A stretch of 64,000 nucleotides of DNA. Origin: Bifidobacterium scardovii JCM 12489 = DSM 13734 (lineage in GTDB: Bacteria; Actinomycetota; Actinomycetes; Actinomycetales; Bifidobacteriaceae). The stretch covers positions 2,356,001-2,420,000 of the forward strand of contig NZ_AP012331.1 of assembly GCF_001042635.1 (NCBI RefSeq). Reading direction: 5' to 3'. Within the stretch, counting starts at the first letter, position 1; each line of letters begins with the position of its first letter. The translations under genes and the position numbers were made by a program. The notes below the pieces were generated by a model. That model was not told where the DNA came from, made no database searches, and worked only from the letters and a program-made list of their open reading frames with translations. This document shows positions 9,821 through 17,706 of this stretch, in pieces.

Positions 9821-9848
9821 ATCACCGCCACCGACTGAATCCTTGCTT

Positions 9849-9966
9849 GTTAGGCAGATCGTTCGCCTCGTAGGCAGGTGGCCGGCAACAGGACGCTTTG
9901 ATATCGCTGGTTTCCAAGGACGGTCGGGAGCAGGCGCCTGCCTACGAGGCGAACGATCTGCCTAAC
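9849..9966. repeat. 118-bp element with 30-bp perfect terminal inverted repeats
   Basis: Positions 9849-9878 and 9937-9966 are exact reverse complements, separated by 58 bp without a gene. They begin GTTAGGCAGATC and end GATCTGCCTAAC. It resembles a miniature inverted-repeat element (MITE). No target duplication is visible. It could also fold as a long hairpin and terminate transcription of the GH3 gene that ends at 9994. Confidence 0.7.
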
Positions 9967-9993
9967 TGATGGCCGGCAGGCCCGAAAACCCGG

Positions 9994-12348
9994 CTACGCC
10001 ACGGTGAAGGTGGCGCGCTTCAGGTCCTCGCTGCGCGACGAATGGCCGATGAGCAGCTCGAATTCGCCGGGTTCGACGATGCGGTTGGCGTCCGGATCGA
10101 CGATGGTGCAGTCGGCGACCGGAATGTCGAAGGCGACGGTCGTGCTCTGCCCCGGTTCCAGCGCCACGCGCCGGAAGGCCTTGAGCTCGCGGTCGGTCCA
10201 GCTGTAGGAGGTCACGACGTCGCCGATGTAGGCCTGCACGACCTCCACGCCGGCACGGTCGCCGGTGTTGGCGAGCGCGATTTCGGCGTGCACGGTATCG
10301 GTCTTGGCGAAGGTGCCGTCGGCGTTCGATGCGCCGCCCACGATCGTCGGCTCGCCGTATGCGAACGTCGTGTAGCCCAGGCCCTCGCCAAACGCGAAGG
10401 CCGGATCCTGGGTGAGGTCGGCGTACCGGTCGCCGTGCTGGCCGCGGATCTGGTTGTAGTAGACCGGCAGCTGGCCGGCGTGGCGCGGGAAGGTGATCGG
10501 CAGTCGGCCGGACGGGTTGGTGACGCCGAGAATGATCTCGGCGATGGCCCGGCCGCCCTGCATGCCGGGGTTCGCGGCCCACAGGATGGAGCCGGTGCCG
10601 GTTGCCGGGTCGCCCGCGCGCTTGGCGAGCACGCCGGAATCGCCCACGATGGAGGCGGGCAGGATCTGCGGCTTGGAGCTGATGAGCACGGTGACCATCG
10701 GCTTGCCGGTTTCCTTGGCCACGGCGGCGAGCGCATCGAGCAACGCGTTCTGTCCGCCGAGCAGTTCGAGCGTGGCGGTGGAGCAGGTTTCGCCGACGAG
10801 CTGGACCACATCGCCGACCACGGCGACGATGAGGTCGGACCGGCGGGCGCTGGCCACGGCCTCGTCGATCAGGGCCTGGTCGACCGCCGCGGACACGCCG
10901 ATCTTCGGTCGGGGCTGGCCGTCGGGGTAGAACTCGCCTTCCGGATCGGGCACGAGGTCGATGACGTTCGCCCCTCGCGAGTACGTGACGTCGCAATCCG
11001 AGCCGGCGAGTTCGCGGATGCCGTCGAGCACGGTGGCGATCATGCCCCGGGGCTGCCCGTCGGGCATCCAGTTGACCTGCCCGGAGTTACCGGCCCAATC
11101 GCCGAGCTGGTTCTGGGCGTCGTCGGCGAGCGGGCCGACCACGGCGATGCGCTTGGCCTTGCCCGCGGCGAACGGCAGGCCTCCGTCGTTGCGCAGCAGG
11201 GCCACGGATTCGCGGGCGATCTCCAGATTGAGCCTCTGGTGCCCGTCAGATCCGATGACCGCCTTGATGCGCTCGGCGTCCGGCAGGCGAGGGTCCTCGA
11301 ACAGGCCGAGGCGGAACTTGACGGCGAGGATGCGCGCCACGGCCTCATCGATCAGCTTCTCGTCGAGCATGCCGGTCTTCACCGCCTCGATCGCGCCGTC
11401 GTAGAACTGCGGCGTGGTCATGATCAGGTCGTTGCCGGCCTTGACCGCGTCGGCGGCCGCGTGCGCATAGTCGGGCTTGACCTTCTGCTCCCAGACGGAA
11501 CGGCCGACGTTGTCCCAGTCGGTGATGAGCATGCCGCCGTATTGCCACGCCCCGCGCAGCTTGTCGGTCAGCAGCCATCTGTTGAAGGTGACCGGCACGC
11601 CGTCGATGGACTCGTAGCCGAGCATGAACGTGCCGCAGCCCTCCCTGGCCACGCGTTCGAACGGCGGCAGGAACCAGGATTCGAGCTTGCGGTGGCTCAG
11701 GTCGGCTTCGGAGGCGTCGCGGCCGCCCTGGGTTTCGGAGTAGCCGGCGAAGTGCTTGGCGCAGGCGAGGATCGCGTCCTTGGGCAGGGCCTCGCCGGCC
11801 TTCGCCCCGCCCTGGTAGCCGCGCACGATGGCCGAGGCGAGTTCGCCGATCAGCACCGGGTCCTCGCCGAAGGTCTCGTCCACGCGCCCCCAGCGGGTGT
11901 CGCGCGCGATGCACAGCACCGGGGAGAAGGTCCAGTGCACGCCGGTGCAGGAGACCTCCTCGGCGGTGGCGCGGCCGGCGGCCTCGACCTTGGCGGCGTC
12001 CCAGCTGACGGCCATGCCGAGCTGGGAGGGGAAGATCGTGGCGCCGGGCCAGAAGGAGTAGCCGTGGATGCAATCGTCGCCGATGACCAGCGGAATGCCC
12101 AGGCGCGTCCGCTCGTTGACCAGCTTCACGGCCTTCGGCAGGTCGGACGGGCTGGTGTGCAGGATCGAGCCGACATGCTTGCCGACGATGAGATCCTCGA
12201 GGCCGCCGCTGCGCGCGTCGAGCTGCATCATCTGGCCGACCTTCTCCTCGAGGGTCATGCGGGACAGCAAGTCGGCGATGCGCTCGTCGGCGGGCAGGGC
12301 AGGATTCTTGTAGGGCAGGGTCGCGTCGGTGCCGGCGATGTCGCTCAT
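9994..12348 (-). CDS. Glycoside hydrolase family 3 beta-glucosidase (second, distinct)
   Basis: From the ATG at 12348 the product has 784 residues. It shows the GH3 catalytic domain with AKHFAGYSETQGGRD (about 197-211) and nucleophile Asp277 in LITDWDNV. The alpha/beta sandwich carries the likely acid/base Glu520 in GETCSTATLEL, and an FnIII-like end completes it. There is no signal peptide. It is only distantly related to the neighbour at 4656, being closer to the BglX-type arrangement. The ribosome binding site is weak (GAAAGCG); a TTG codon 12 codons upstream is less likely. It lies 94 bp downstream of the TetR gene and probably belongs to its regulon. Confidence 0.92.
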   Translation of the reverse strand: MSDIAGTDATLPYKNPALPADERIADLLSRMTLEEKVGQMMQLDARSGGLEDLIVGKHVGSILHTSPSDLPKAVKLVNERTRLGIPLVIGDDCIHGYSFWPGATIFPSQLGMAVSWDAAKVEAAGRATAEEVSCTGVHWTFSPVLCIARDTRWGRVDETFGEDPVLIGELASAIVRGYQGGAKAGEALPKDAILACAKHFAGYSETQGGRDASEADLSHRKLESWFLPPFERVAREGCGTFMLGYESIDGVPVTFNRWLLTDKLRGAWQYGGMLITDWDNVGRSVWEQKVKPDYAHAAADAVKAGNDLIMTTPQFYDGAIEAVKTGMLDEKLIDEAVARILAVKFRLGLFEDPRLPDAERIKAVIGSDGHQRLNLEIARESVALLRNDGGLPFAAGKAKRIAVVGPLADDAQNQLGDWAGNSGQVNWMPDGQPRGMIATVLDGIRELAGSDCDVTYSRGANVIDLVPDPEGEFYPDGQPRPKIGVSAAVDQALIDEAVASARRSDLIVAVVGDVVQLVGETCSTATLELLGGQNALLDALAAVAKETGKPMVTVLISSKPQILPASIVGDSGVLAKRAGDPATGTGSILWAANPGMQGGRAIAEIILGVTNPSGRLPITFPRHAGQLPVYYNQIRGQHGDRYADLTQDPAFAFGEGLGYTTFAYGEPTIVGGASNADGTFAKTDTVHAEIALANTGDRAGVEVVQAYIGDVVTSYSWTDRELKAFRRVALEPGQSTTVAFDIPVADCTIVDPDANRIVEPGEFELLIGHSSRSEDLKRATFTVA

Positions 12349-12388
12349 ATCGTTTCGCTTTCTTCGATGAAATCGAATGGTCAACCTT

Positions 12389-12405
12389 TAATTACCAATT
12401 GGTAG
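12389..12405. promoter_or_regulatory. Operator TACCAATTGGTA before the second GH3 gene
   Basis: A perfect 12-bp palindrome at 12393-12404, in the TetR-GH3 gap, extends on the minus strand to CTACCAATTGGTAATTA. It is the best candidate binding site for the adjacent TetR protein. Confidence 0.6.
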
Positions 12406-12477
12406 TTTAGCATGGCCGGCAGAGCGACACACGTCGACGGCCGGCACGACCCCGGCACGGAACGCGACGAGGCTCGG

Positions 12478-13116
12478 TCAGCGATACCCGTCCCAGACCG
12501 GCGAGGGGAAGATCATCGACTCGAGCTCGCACCACTCGTCGTACAGGTCGATCGGCGGGTCGCGCAGCCAGCGCAGCTGCACGCCGTCCATGATCGCCAG
12601 CGCCCGGCGCACCGTCGGCCGCACCTCCTCGAAGGAGGCGAATTCCGGAGGGATCAGCCAATCGAATCCGGAATAGTACCGCCATATCGATTCCTGGCGG
12701 TTCGCAAACTCGTCGTGCAGCGGATGGCTGGGATTGAACGATTCGACCTGCAGCACGGAGAACAGCTGCACCATCATGCGCCGGCGCGAATTATGGCGCA
12801 CCAGAAAGCGCAGATACGCGGGCAGCCGCAGATCGCCCGGGTCGCCGCCCGGCAACCCCGACGCCATGAAGTCGTCGACGTTACCGGTGACGTTGTAGTT
12901 CTCGAGATACACCATGGCGAGCAGATTGTCCTTGCTGCCGATGTAGCGCAGCACCCCCTGCTTGGTGACGCCGACCGCGTCGGCCACGTCCTGTATCGAG
13001 ATGCCGTTGTACCCGCGTTCGGAGATCAGGCGGACCGCCGCATCGAGGATCTCGCGCCGGCGCTCCTCGGGAGCCTTGCGGATGCGTTTGCGCTGCGACG
13101 GGATTTCGGATGCCAT
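12478..13116 (-). CDS. TetR-family transcriptional regulator
   Basis: The 212-residue protein has an N-terminal TetR helix-turn-helix (about 15-60, with IQDVADAVGVTKQGVLRYIGSK as the recognition core) and a divergent ligand-binding C-terminal part. I start it at the ATG at 13116. No ribosome binding site precedes it, but TAGACT ends exactly 7 nt upstream, pointing to a leaderless mRNA. It probably controls the downstream GH3 gene, and perhaps the first GH3 gene, through CTACC-N4-GGTA sites. The inducer is presumably a sugar. Confidence 0.88.
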   Translation of the reverse strand: MASEIPSQRKRIRKAPEERRREILDAAVRLISERGYNGISIQDVADAVGVTKQGVLRYIGSKDNLLAMVYLENYNVTGNVDDFMASGLPGGDPGDLRLPAYLRFLVRHNSRRRMMVQLFSVLQVESFNPSHPLHDEFANRQESIWRYYSGFDWLIPPEFASFEEVRPTVRRALAIMDGVQLRWLRDPPIDLYDEWCELESMIFPSPVWDGYR

Positions 13117-13123
13117 ACCCGCC

Positions 13124-13129
13124 AGTCTA
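13124..13129 (-). promoter_or_regulatory. -10 box TAGACT, 7 nt before the tetR start
   Basis: TANNNT-N7-ATG is the layout of leaderless actinobacterial genes. No clear -35 is visible. Confidence 0.4.
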
Positions 13130-13173
13130 TCGGACCGGCGCCGCCCGCGCGCCATCGCATCGCGGCAAAGTCC

Positions 13174-13203
13174 CATCGATGATCTACGATGAATTCATCG
13201 ATG
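13174..13203. promoter_or_regulatory. Palindromic operator in the tetR / AlbA-ATPase divergent gap
   Basis: CATCGATGA (13174-13182) and TCATCGATG (13195-13203) form an inverted repeat. The perfect 14-bp palindrome CGATGAATTCATCG occupies 13187-13200. It lies 23 bp before the rightward ATG at 13226 and may serve autoregulation of that gene. Confidence 0.5.
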
Positions 13204-13225
13204 ATGATACGGGTAAGGAAACGCC

Positions 13226-14758
13226 ATGGTCCGTTTACGGGAAAGCGCCACAGTAGAGTTCAAAAGACAGCTTGTCGACGCGGTGAAACGTGAAATCATC
13301 GCCTTCGCCAATACCGACGGAGGCGATCTGTACATCGGTGTCGACGACGAGGGGATTCCCGTGGGCGTCGCGGATCCGGACTCCGTCATGGGCGGCGTCG
13401 GCGATATGATCCGCAACGCCGTAAAGCCCGATCTGACGGCGTACACCACCATCGAACACGAGCAGCTGGAAGACGAGAGCGGCATCATGCACAGCGTCGT
13501 CCACGTCACCGTGCTCAGAGGCGTCCACCGCCCCTATTATCTGGCGTCCAAAGGGCTTAAGCCGACCGGCGTCTTCATCCGGCACGGCGTGTCCGCGGTT
13601 CCCGCAGGCGAGGAACGAATCCGTCAGATGATTCGAGACGACGACAGAACCGCATTCGACGCCGCCACAAGCATCAATCAGGATCTGACATTCGAGTACA
13701 CAGCCAGGATATTCCGCCGGCAACAGCTGCCTTGGGGCGAATCGCAGCAGCGTTCGCTGGGGCTGATCAATCCGGATGGGCTGTATACCAACGCGGCGCT
13801 GCTCATCTCCGATCAGTGCCAGCACAGCGTCAAATGCGCGGTCTATCAGGACGGCTCCAAGTCGCGGTTCCTCGCGCGCCAGGAATTCCGCGGTTCCATA
13901 TTGCAGCAATTGGACGAGGCGTGCCGCTACCTGGAACTCAACAATCCGATGCGCTCCGATGTCGTCGGCCTGTACCGGAACGACTCATGCGCCTACCCCG
14001 AGCCCGCTCTCAGAGAGGCGCTCATCAACGCCGTGGCCCATAGGGATTATGACTGTTCGGGGCCGACGCTCGTCAGTATTTTCTCCGACCGCATCGATTT
14101 CACGTCGCTGGGAGGACTGGTCAAAGGCCTGACCCTGATGGATCTTACCAACGGCATCTCGCAGCCCCGGAACGCGGTTCTGGCGAACACCTTGTACCGG
14201 CTGAGACTCATCGAAAGCTATGGCAGCGGCATTCCCAAGATCATGGAGGAGTATGCGGGCAACAGCACCGCCCCGGCCATCCGGGTCACGCCCGGAGCAT
14301 TCACGATAACGCTGCCGCACCTCGACCACGACGGCGGAGACCGCGGGGCACCGGGCAGCCGCCCCGCACCGGGTACCGGCAGCTGGTTCACCGCGAGGAA
14401 TCCCTTCCCCGCGGGGCCCGTCATTCGCACGAGCGGGGAAACGCAGACCGCCGTCCTCTCCGGCTATCCAACCGGCGAAGGCGCCGGCACGCTTGTCCTG
14501 GTGCCGGCAGCCGGCACAACCGGCACCGCCGTGAACGGCGGCGCCGACCCAATCGAGGATCATCCTTCCAGCACACTGGAGGAGCTCACCCTGGAGCTCA
14601 TCGCACGATCGGGGTCCGGCATCTCCCGGTTGGAAATCCAGCAGCGGCTCGGCATCAACAAGAACCGAGCCGCCTACGTATTGCGCAAACTCGAGCATGA
14701 GGGCAGCATCGTGTCAACCGGCGCCGCCCGCAACACCCGCTATGCCGTCGCGCAGTGA
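13226..14758 (+). CDS. AlbA/Schlafen-type DNA-binding protein with ATPase-like domain and C-terminal winged helix
   Basis: The 510-residue protein starts with ESATVEFKRQL and ANTDGGDLYIGVDDEG (about 5-46), the AlbA_2 (Slfn) domain. A GHKL/HATPase_c_4-like segment follows (about 250-345, with REALINAVAHRDY and SYGSGIPKI). After a low-complexity Gly/Pro/Thr linker (about 365-430) a winged helix (about 445-505) ends the protein. This is the architecture of COG2865 regulators. Their targets are mostly unknown; some neighbour defence or toxin modules. AAGGAA precedes the start. It is the only rightward host gene here and reads away from tetR. Confidence 0.85.
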   Translation: MVRLRESATVEFKRQLVDAVKREIIAFANTDGGDLYIGVDDEGIPVGVADPDSVMGGVGDMIRNAVKPDLTAYTTIEHEQLEDESGIMHSVVHVTVLRGVHRPYYLASKGLKPTGVFIRHGVSAVPAGEERIRQMIRDDDRTAFDAATSINQDLTFEYTARIFRRQQLPWGESQQRSLGLINPDGLYTNAALLISDQCQHSVKCAVYQDGSKSRFLARQEFRGSILQQLDEACRYLELNNPMRSDVVGLYRNDSCAYPEPALREALINAVAHRDYDCSGPTLVSIFSDRIDFTSLGGLVKGLTLMDLTNGISQPRNAVLANTLYRLRLIESYGSGIPKIMEEYAGNSTAPAIRVTPGAFTITLPHLDHDGGDRGAPGSRPAPGTGSWFTARNPFPAGPVIRTSGETQTAVLSGYPTGEGAGTLVLVPAAGTTGTAVNGGADPIEDHPSSTLEELTLELIARSGSGISRLEIQQRLGINKNRAAYVLRKLEHEGSIVSTGAARNTRYAVAQ

Positions 14759-14947
14759 ACCGTTGCGCCGTGTGGCGTCACACAGCGAGACGTCACATGG
14801 TGAGACGACGAAGAATGCCGGCACGGCGGGATCGCGCATGCGTGCGCGTATACGACGCAGCGCAAGCAGCGTCCCGGGCCCGGTGCCCGGCCGGGGCGGC
14901 GACGGCAATGCATAACGCCGGCCATGACTGCCGCCGGCCATTGGCGG

Positions 14948-16093
14948 TCACTCCGGCTTGACGCCGTCGCGAATGGCCAGATTGAGCCGGCGTTCGATAT
15001 CGGCCGCCTTGGCCTTCGCCTTGGCGCGGTCGAGCGGTTTGCTCTCGTCGTAGTAGTCGAGGTAAGGGGCCATAAGCCGGCGGAAACTCGCCGCGTCGCG
15101 TGCGGTCAGCTGGTTCTGGTCGCCGTCGTACAGGGCCTTCCATTGGATCCACGACCCGGAGGTGACCGGCAGCACCGTGTTGGTGCGGGCCTCGACGATC
15201 GCGAAGGTGCCGGGGACCGACTGGGACGCGTCATCGGTGAGCTGCCCGGATTCGAGCATCTCCTTGGCGCGCAGCGAATCGCAGGTGTACCAGTATCGCA
15301 GCTTGCCGCTGTCGGGGTCCTGCTCGGTGACGAGCTTGGGGAAGATCAGATTGCGGCGTTCGATCGATGCCTCATCGTAGGCGGTCCACTCCACCTCGTT
15401 GGCGACCGGATCGTAGTGGCGCGTGCTGTACGGCTTCTCCCACGACGTATCGTATCGGGTTTCCTGCAGCCACATCGCGGCGTCATCGGCCCAGCTGAAA
15501 TACCAGACCGACCATACGCAGTGATTCAGCTCCAAACCGTCAAGCCATGCCCGCAGATCGTCGATCGTCGTGGCCTCGCTCATGCGCAGCTCGTCGTAGG
15601 CGCCCCCATAGAAATGCGTCTGTTCCTGCAGGCGTCCGATCTCGCCGTCGAGCTGCTCGTCGGTCGGCTGCGGCCCGTCGCTCCCCGATGCCGGTGCCGC
15701 AGCATCCGCCGACGCCGCGCCCACGGCCCGGCCATCGGGATCGCGGCAGATCGCGCCGAAACCGGGAACGTGTTCGAACGCCACCCGGCGCACCTCGTCG
15801 GGCGTCCGCGCCTCGATCATGCCGGGGCAGTCCCTGAGATGGTCGAGCTTGAGACCAAGGTTGATGACGTAGTGCCGCAGACAGTACCGTGACGCGTGAT
15901 CGTCCTTGCAGTCCGGGTAGCTGCAGTACTCCAGAATGTAGTGATCGGCCAGCTCGGAGCACCAGCCGTCCTCCCAGTCGCATGAGCTGGGGCCGTCGCC
16001 GCCGAAGAAATCCGGCACATCGGGCTCCGCCGGTTCCAGGTCCGTCAATGCGCCGGCCCGCTCCTCGACCGTTACATCGGTATCCGTATCCAC
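14948..16093 (-). CDS. Conserved-looking unknown protein with a cysteine-rich N-terminal region
   Basis: I do not recognise this 381-residue protein. The start is the GTG at 16093, which follows AAGGAG by 6 nt. A cysteine/histidine cluster at about 38-85 (CDWEDGWC, CSYPDCKDDH, RYCLRHY, DCPGM) could bind zinc. The remainder is rich in Trp and Tyr, and residues 350-381 form a basic helix. It lies 81 bp downstream of glutamate-cysteine ligase on the same strand, so the two may be co-expressed. A hairpin overlaps its stop codon (14925-14950). Confidence 0.8.
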   Translation of the reverse strand: MDTDTDVTVEERAGALTDLEPAEPDVPDFFGGDGPSSCDWEDGWCSELADHYILEYCSYPDCKDDHASRYCLRHYVINLGLKLDHLRDCPGMIEARTPDEVRRVAFEHVPGFGAICRDPDGRAVGAASADAAAPASGSDGPQPTDEQLDGEIGRLQEQTHFYGGAYDELRMSEATTIDDLRAWLDGLELNHCVWSVWYFSWADDAAMWLQETRYDTSWEKPYSTRHYDPVANEVEWTAYDEASIERRNLIFPKLVTEQDPDSGKLRYWYTCDSLRAKEMLESGQLTDDASQSVPGTFAIVEARTNTVLPVTSGSWIQWKALYDGDQNQLTARDAASFRRLMAPYLDYYDESKPLDRAKAKAKAADIERRLNLAIRDGVKPE

Positions 16094-16174
16094 GCTTCGC
16101 TCCTTGAACGGAAACACGCATGGGCGGCAAGACGGGAAACGCCCTGCCGCCCAAACCTTCCTGTCTGCCGCAGA

Positions 16175-17452
16175 TTACTCCTGGAACACGTCGGGATGCT
16201 TCGGGTCGCCGGGGACGTCGGACAGCAACCCCTCGAGCCCCAGGAACTCCTTCCAGAAGTCGAGCGGCTGGCCGTACGGCGTGGACTCTCGGCCATGCGC
16301 CTGCAGATTGGCCTTGGCCTCGAGCACCTCCTCCTCGCTGATGCCGTCGAAGTAGCTCTCCAGACGGTCGCGGTGCTCGGGCACGTAGAACAGGGAGGAG
16401 ACGATTTCGGTCAGGCGTTCGGCGCGCTCGATGGGCAGGGAGTCCCAGTGGCGCAGCTCGATGAAGTTCTTCAGGCGCACGTCGTTGAAGTGCGTGGAGA
16501 TGATGTGATTGATCTCGTACGGGTTGAGCTCGCGGTCCGGGTACACCTCCCCCGCGTTCTCGCGGAAGGCCGCGCGGTGCAGTTCCTTGGGGCTCGCCCC
16601 GGAGGCCACGACCTCGGGCGTGTGCGTCAGATCGGCGAACATGAGCGGCGTGGACAGCACGTCGATCGCGTAATCCTCCCAACCGTAGCGCGGGTCGAAC
16701 AGGCCCGGCAGCACGTTGGTGCGCTGGAAGTCGAGATAGTCCCACATGCGCTGGCGCAGCAGCGGCCACGGGTTCGTCTCCCCTTCGAAATACGGGGTGT
16801 TGCGGAAGAAGTACGCCAGGATCGGGCCGATGACGGTGCCGAGGCGCATCTTGTCGATGGCGTCGCGCTCGTCCACGTAGTCGATGCTGACCTGGGTGGA
16901 GGCGGAGCAGCGCATCATGCAGGGACCGAACTGGCCGACGCGGCCGAGGTAGTCGGTCATCGCATCGTAGCGGTCCTTGGGGTTGACCGGCACATCGGCG
17001 AAGCTGGACTTGGGCTGATACCCGTAGTTGACCAGACGGAAATCGAGGTCGTCGAGAATCGGATCGAGTTCGCGGCGGAATTTCGAATACAGCGTGTTCA
17101 GGTCGGACGGCTTGTTAAGGATGCCGATGGAGGTCTCCACCTGCCCGCCCGGCTCCAGCGACACGGCGACACCCGGGCGGCCGAGGCCCACCAGATGCCC
17201 GTTCTCCCAGTACTCCTTCTCCTCGTCGTAGTACGGGGCGAGGCGCTTGAGCAGCGCTTCGATGCCGTTGGGCTCGTAATACGTCACGGCGGTGTCGTCG
17301 CTGTTGTGCACCGGAAGATGCTCGATCTCCACGCCGAACCCACCGGTGCCGCGTTGCGAACGCCCGTTCTCGAAGAACCTGAGCAGGCTTTCGACGTGCT
17401 TGGGATTCGGCTTGGCCAGCAGATGGGCGTAACTGATGCGCGGTGTTGTCAT
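16175..17452 (-). CDS. gshA: Glutamate-cysteine ligase (GCS2 type)
   Basis: The 425-residue product matches the plant-type glutamate-cysteine ligase family: FGVEIEHLPVH (about 41-51), LEPGGQVETS, MMRCSASTQVSIDY and ELRHWDSLP. It should join glutamate and cysteine to gamma-glutamylcysteine in the cytoplasm. No glutathione synthetase is nearby, so gamma-glutamylcysteine itself or another thiol may be the product. The ATG at 17452 lacks a ribosome binding site and has TATGCT 7 nt upstream, suggesting a leaderless transcript. The prophage attL is only 42 bp upstream, so integration leaves the core promoter but replaces everything further upstream. Confidence 0.88.
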   Translation of the reverse strand: MTTPRISYAHLLAKPNPKHVESLLRFFENGRSQRGTGGFGVEIEHLPVHNSDDTAVTYYEPNGIEALLKRLAPYYDEEKEYWENGHLVGLGRPGVAVSLEPGGQVETSIGILNKPSDLNTLYSKFRRELDPILDDLDFRLVNYGYQPKSSFADVPVNPKDRYDAMTDYLGRVGQFGPCMMRCSASTQVSIDYVDERDAIDKMRLGTVIGPILAYFFRNTPYFEGETNPWPLLRQRMWDYLDFQRTNVLPGLFDPRYGWEDYAIDVLSTPLMFADLTHTPEVVASGASPKELHRAAFRENAGEVYPDRELNPYEINHIISTHFNDVRLKNFIELRHWDSLPIERAERLTEIVSSLFYVPEHRDRLESYFDGISEEEVLEAKANLQAHGRESTPYGQPLDFWKEFLGLEGLLSDVPGDPKHPDVFQE

Positions 17453-17493
17453 GCGCCCAAGCATATCGGATGCGCGCCGGCCACGCGGCCGCT

Positions 17494-17510
17494 CCGCTAT
17501 ACGGAAAACC
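17494..17510 (+). other. attL core (17 bp)
   Basis: CCGCTATACGGAAAACC here is identical to 58088-58104. The flanks differ, as expected for an att core. It is followed within 200 bp by the integrase gene. Confidence 0.88.
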
Positions 17511-17553
17511 TATTACGGGCACTTGGGAAACAGACTGGTTTAACAGTCGTGAA

Positions 17554-17636
17554 ACCGTTGGAATTCCAAGGAAATCGGGCTCCTCCGGCGGAGTGAAAAC
17601 GGCGTGTTTCGCGCATTTTCGCACCGTTGGAATTCC
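17554..17636 (+). repeat. Two 14-bp direct repeats, candidate integrase arm sites
   Basis: ACCGTTGGAATTCC occurs at 17554-17567 and 17623-17636, 69 bp apart, between attL and the integrase gene. Arm-type sites of tyrosine integrases occupy this position. An operator role is the alternative. Confidence 0.5.
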
Positions 17637-17706
17637 GCCGTTTTGCCGCGTTGTACGCCCGCATAGAGTGCGAAATAGAGTGGACTTTCGACAGGGAGGG
17701 ACGGCA

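Noticed and set aside
10042..12405. Long rightward open frame opposite the second GH3 gene
   Set aside because: Antisense shadow caused by high GC; the leftward GH3 enzyme has all catalytic motifs.
15540..16769. Leftward frame spanning the gshA / unknown-gene border
   Set aside because: It crosses two genes in a different frame and is Arg/Pro/Ala-rich, so a shadow.
17494..17510. tRNA gene as integration target
   Set aside because: No cloverleaf can be formed around either att core; the site is intergenic.
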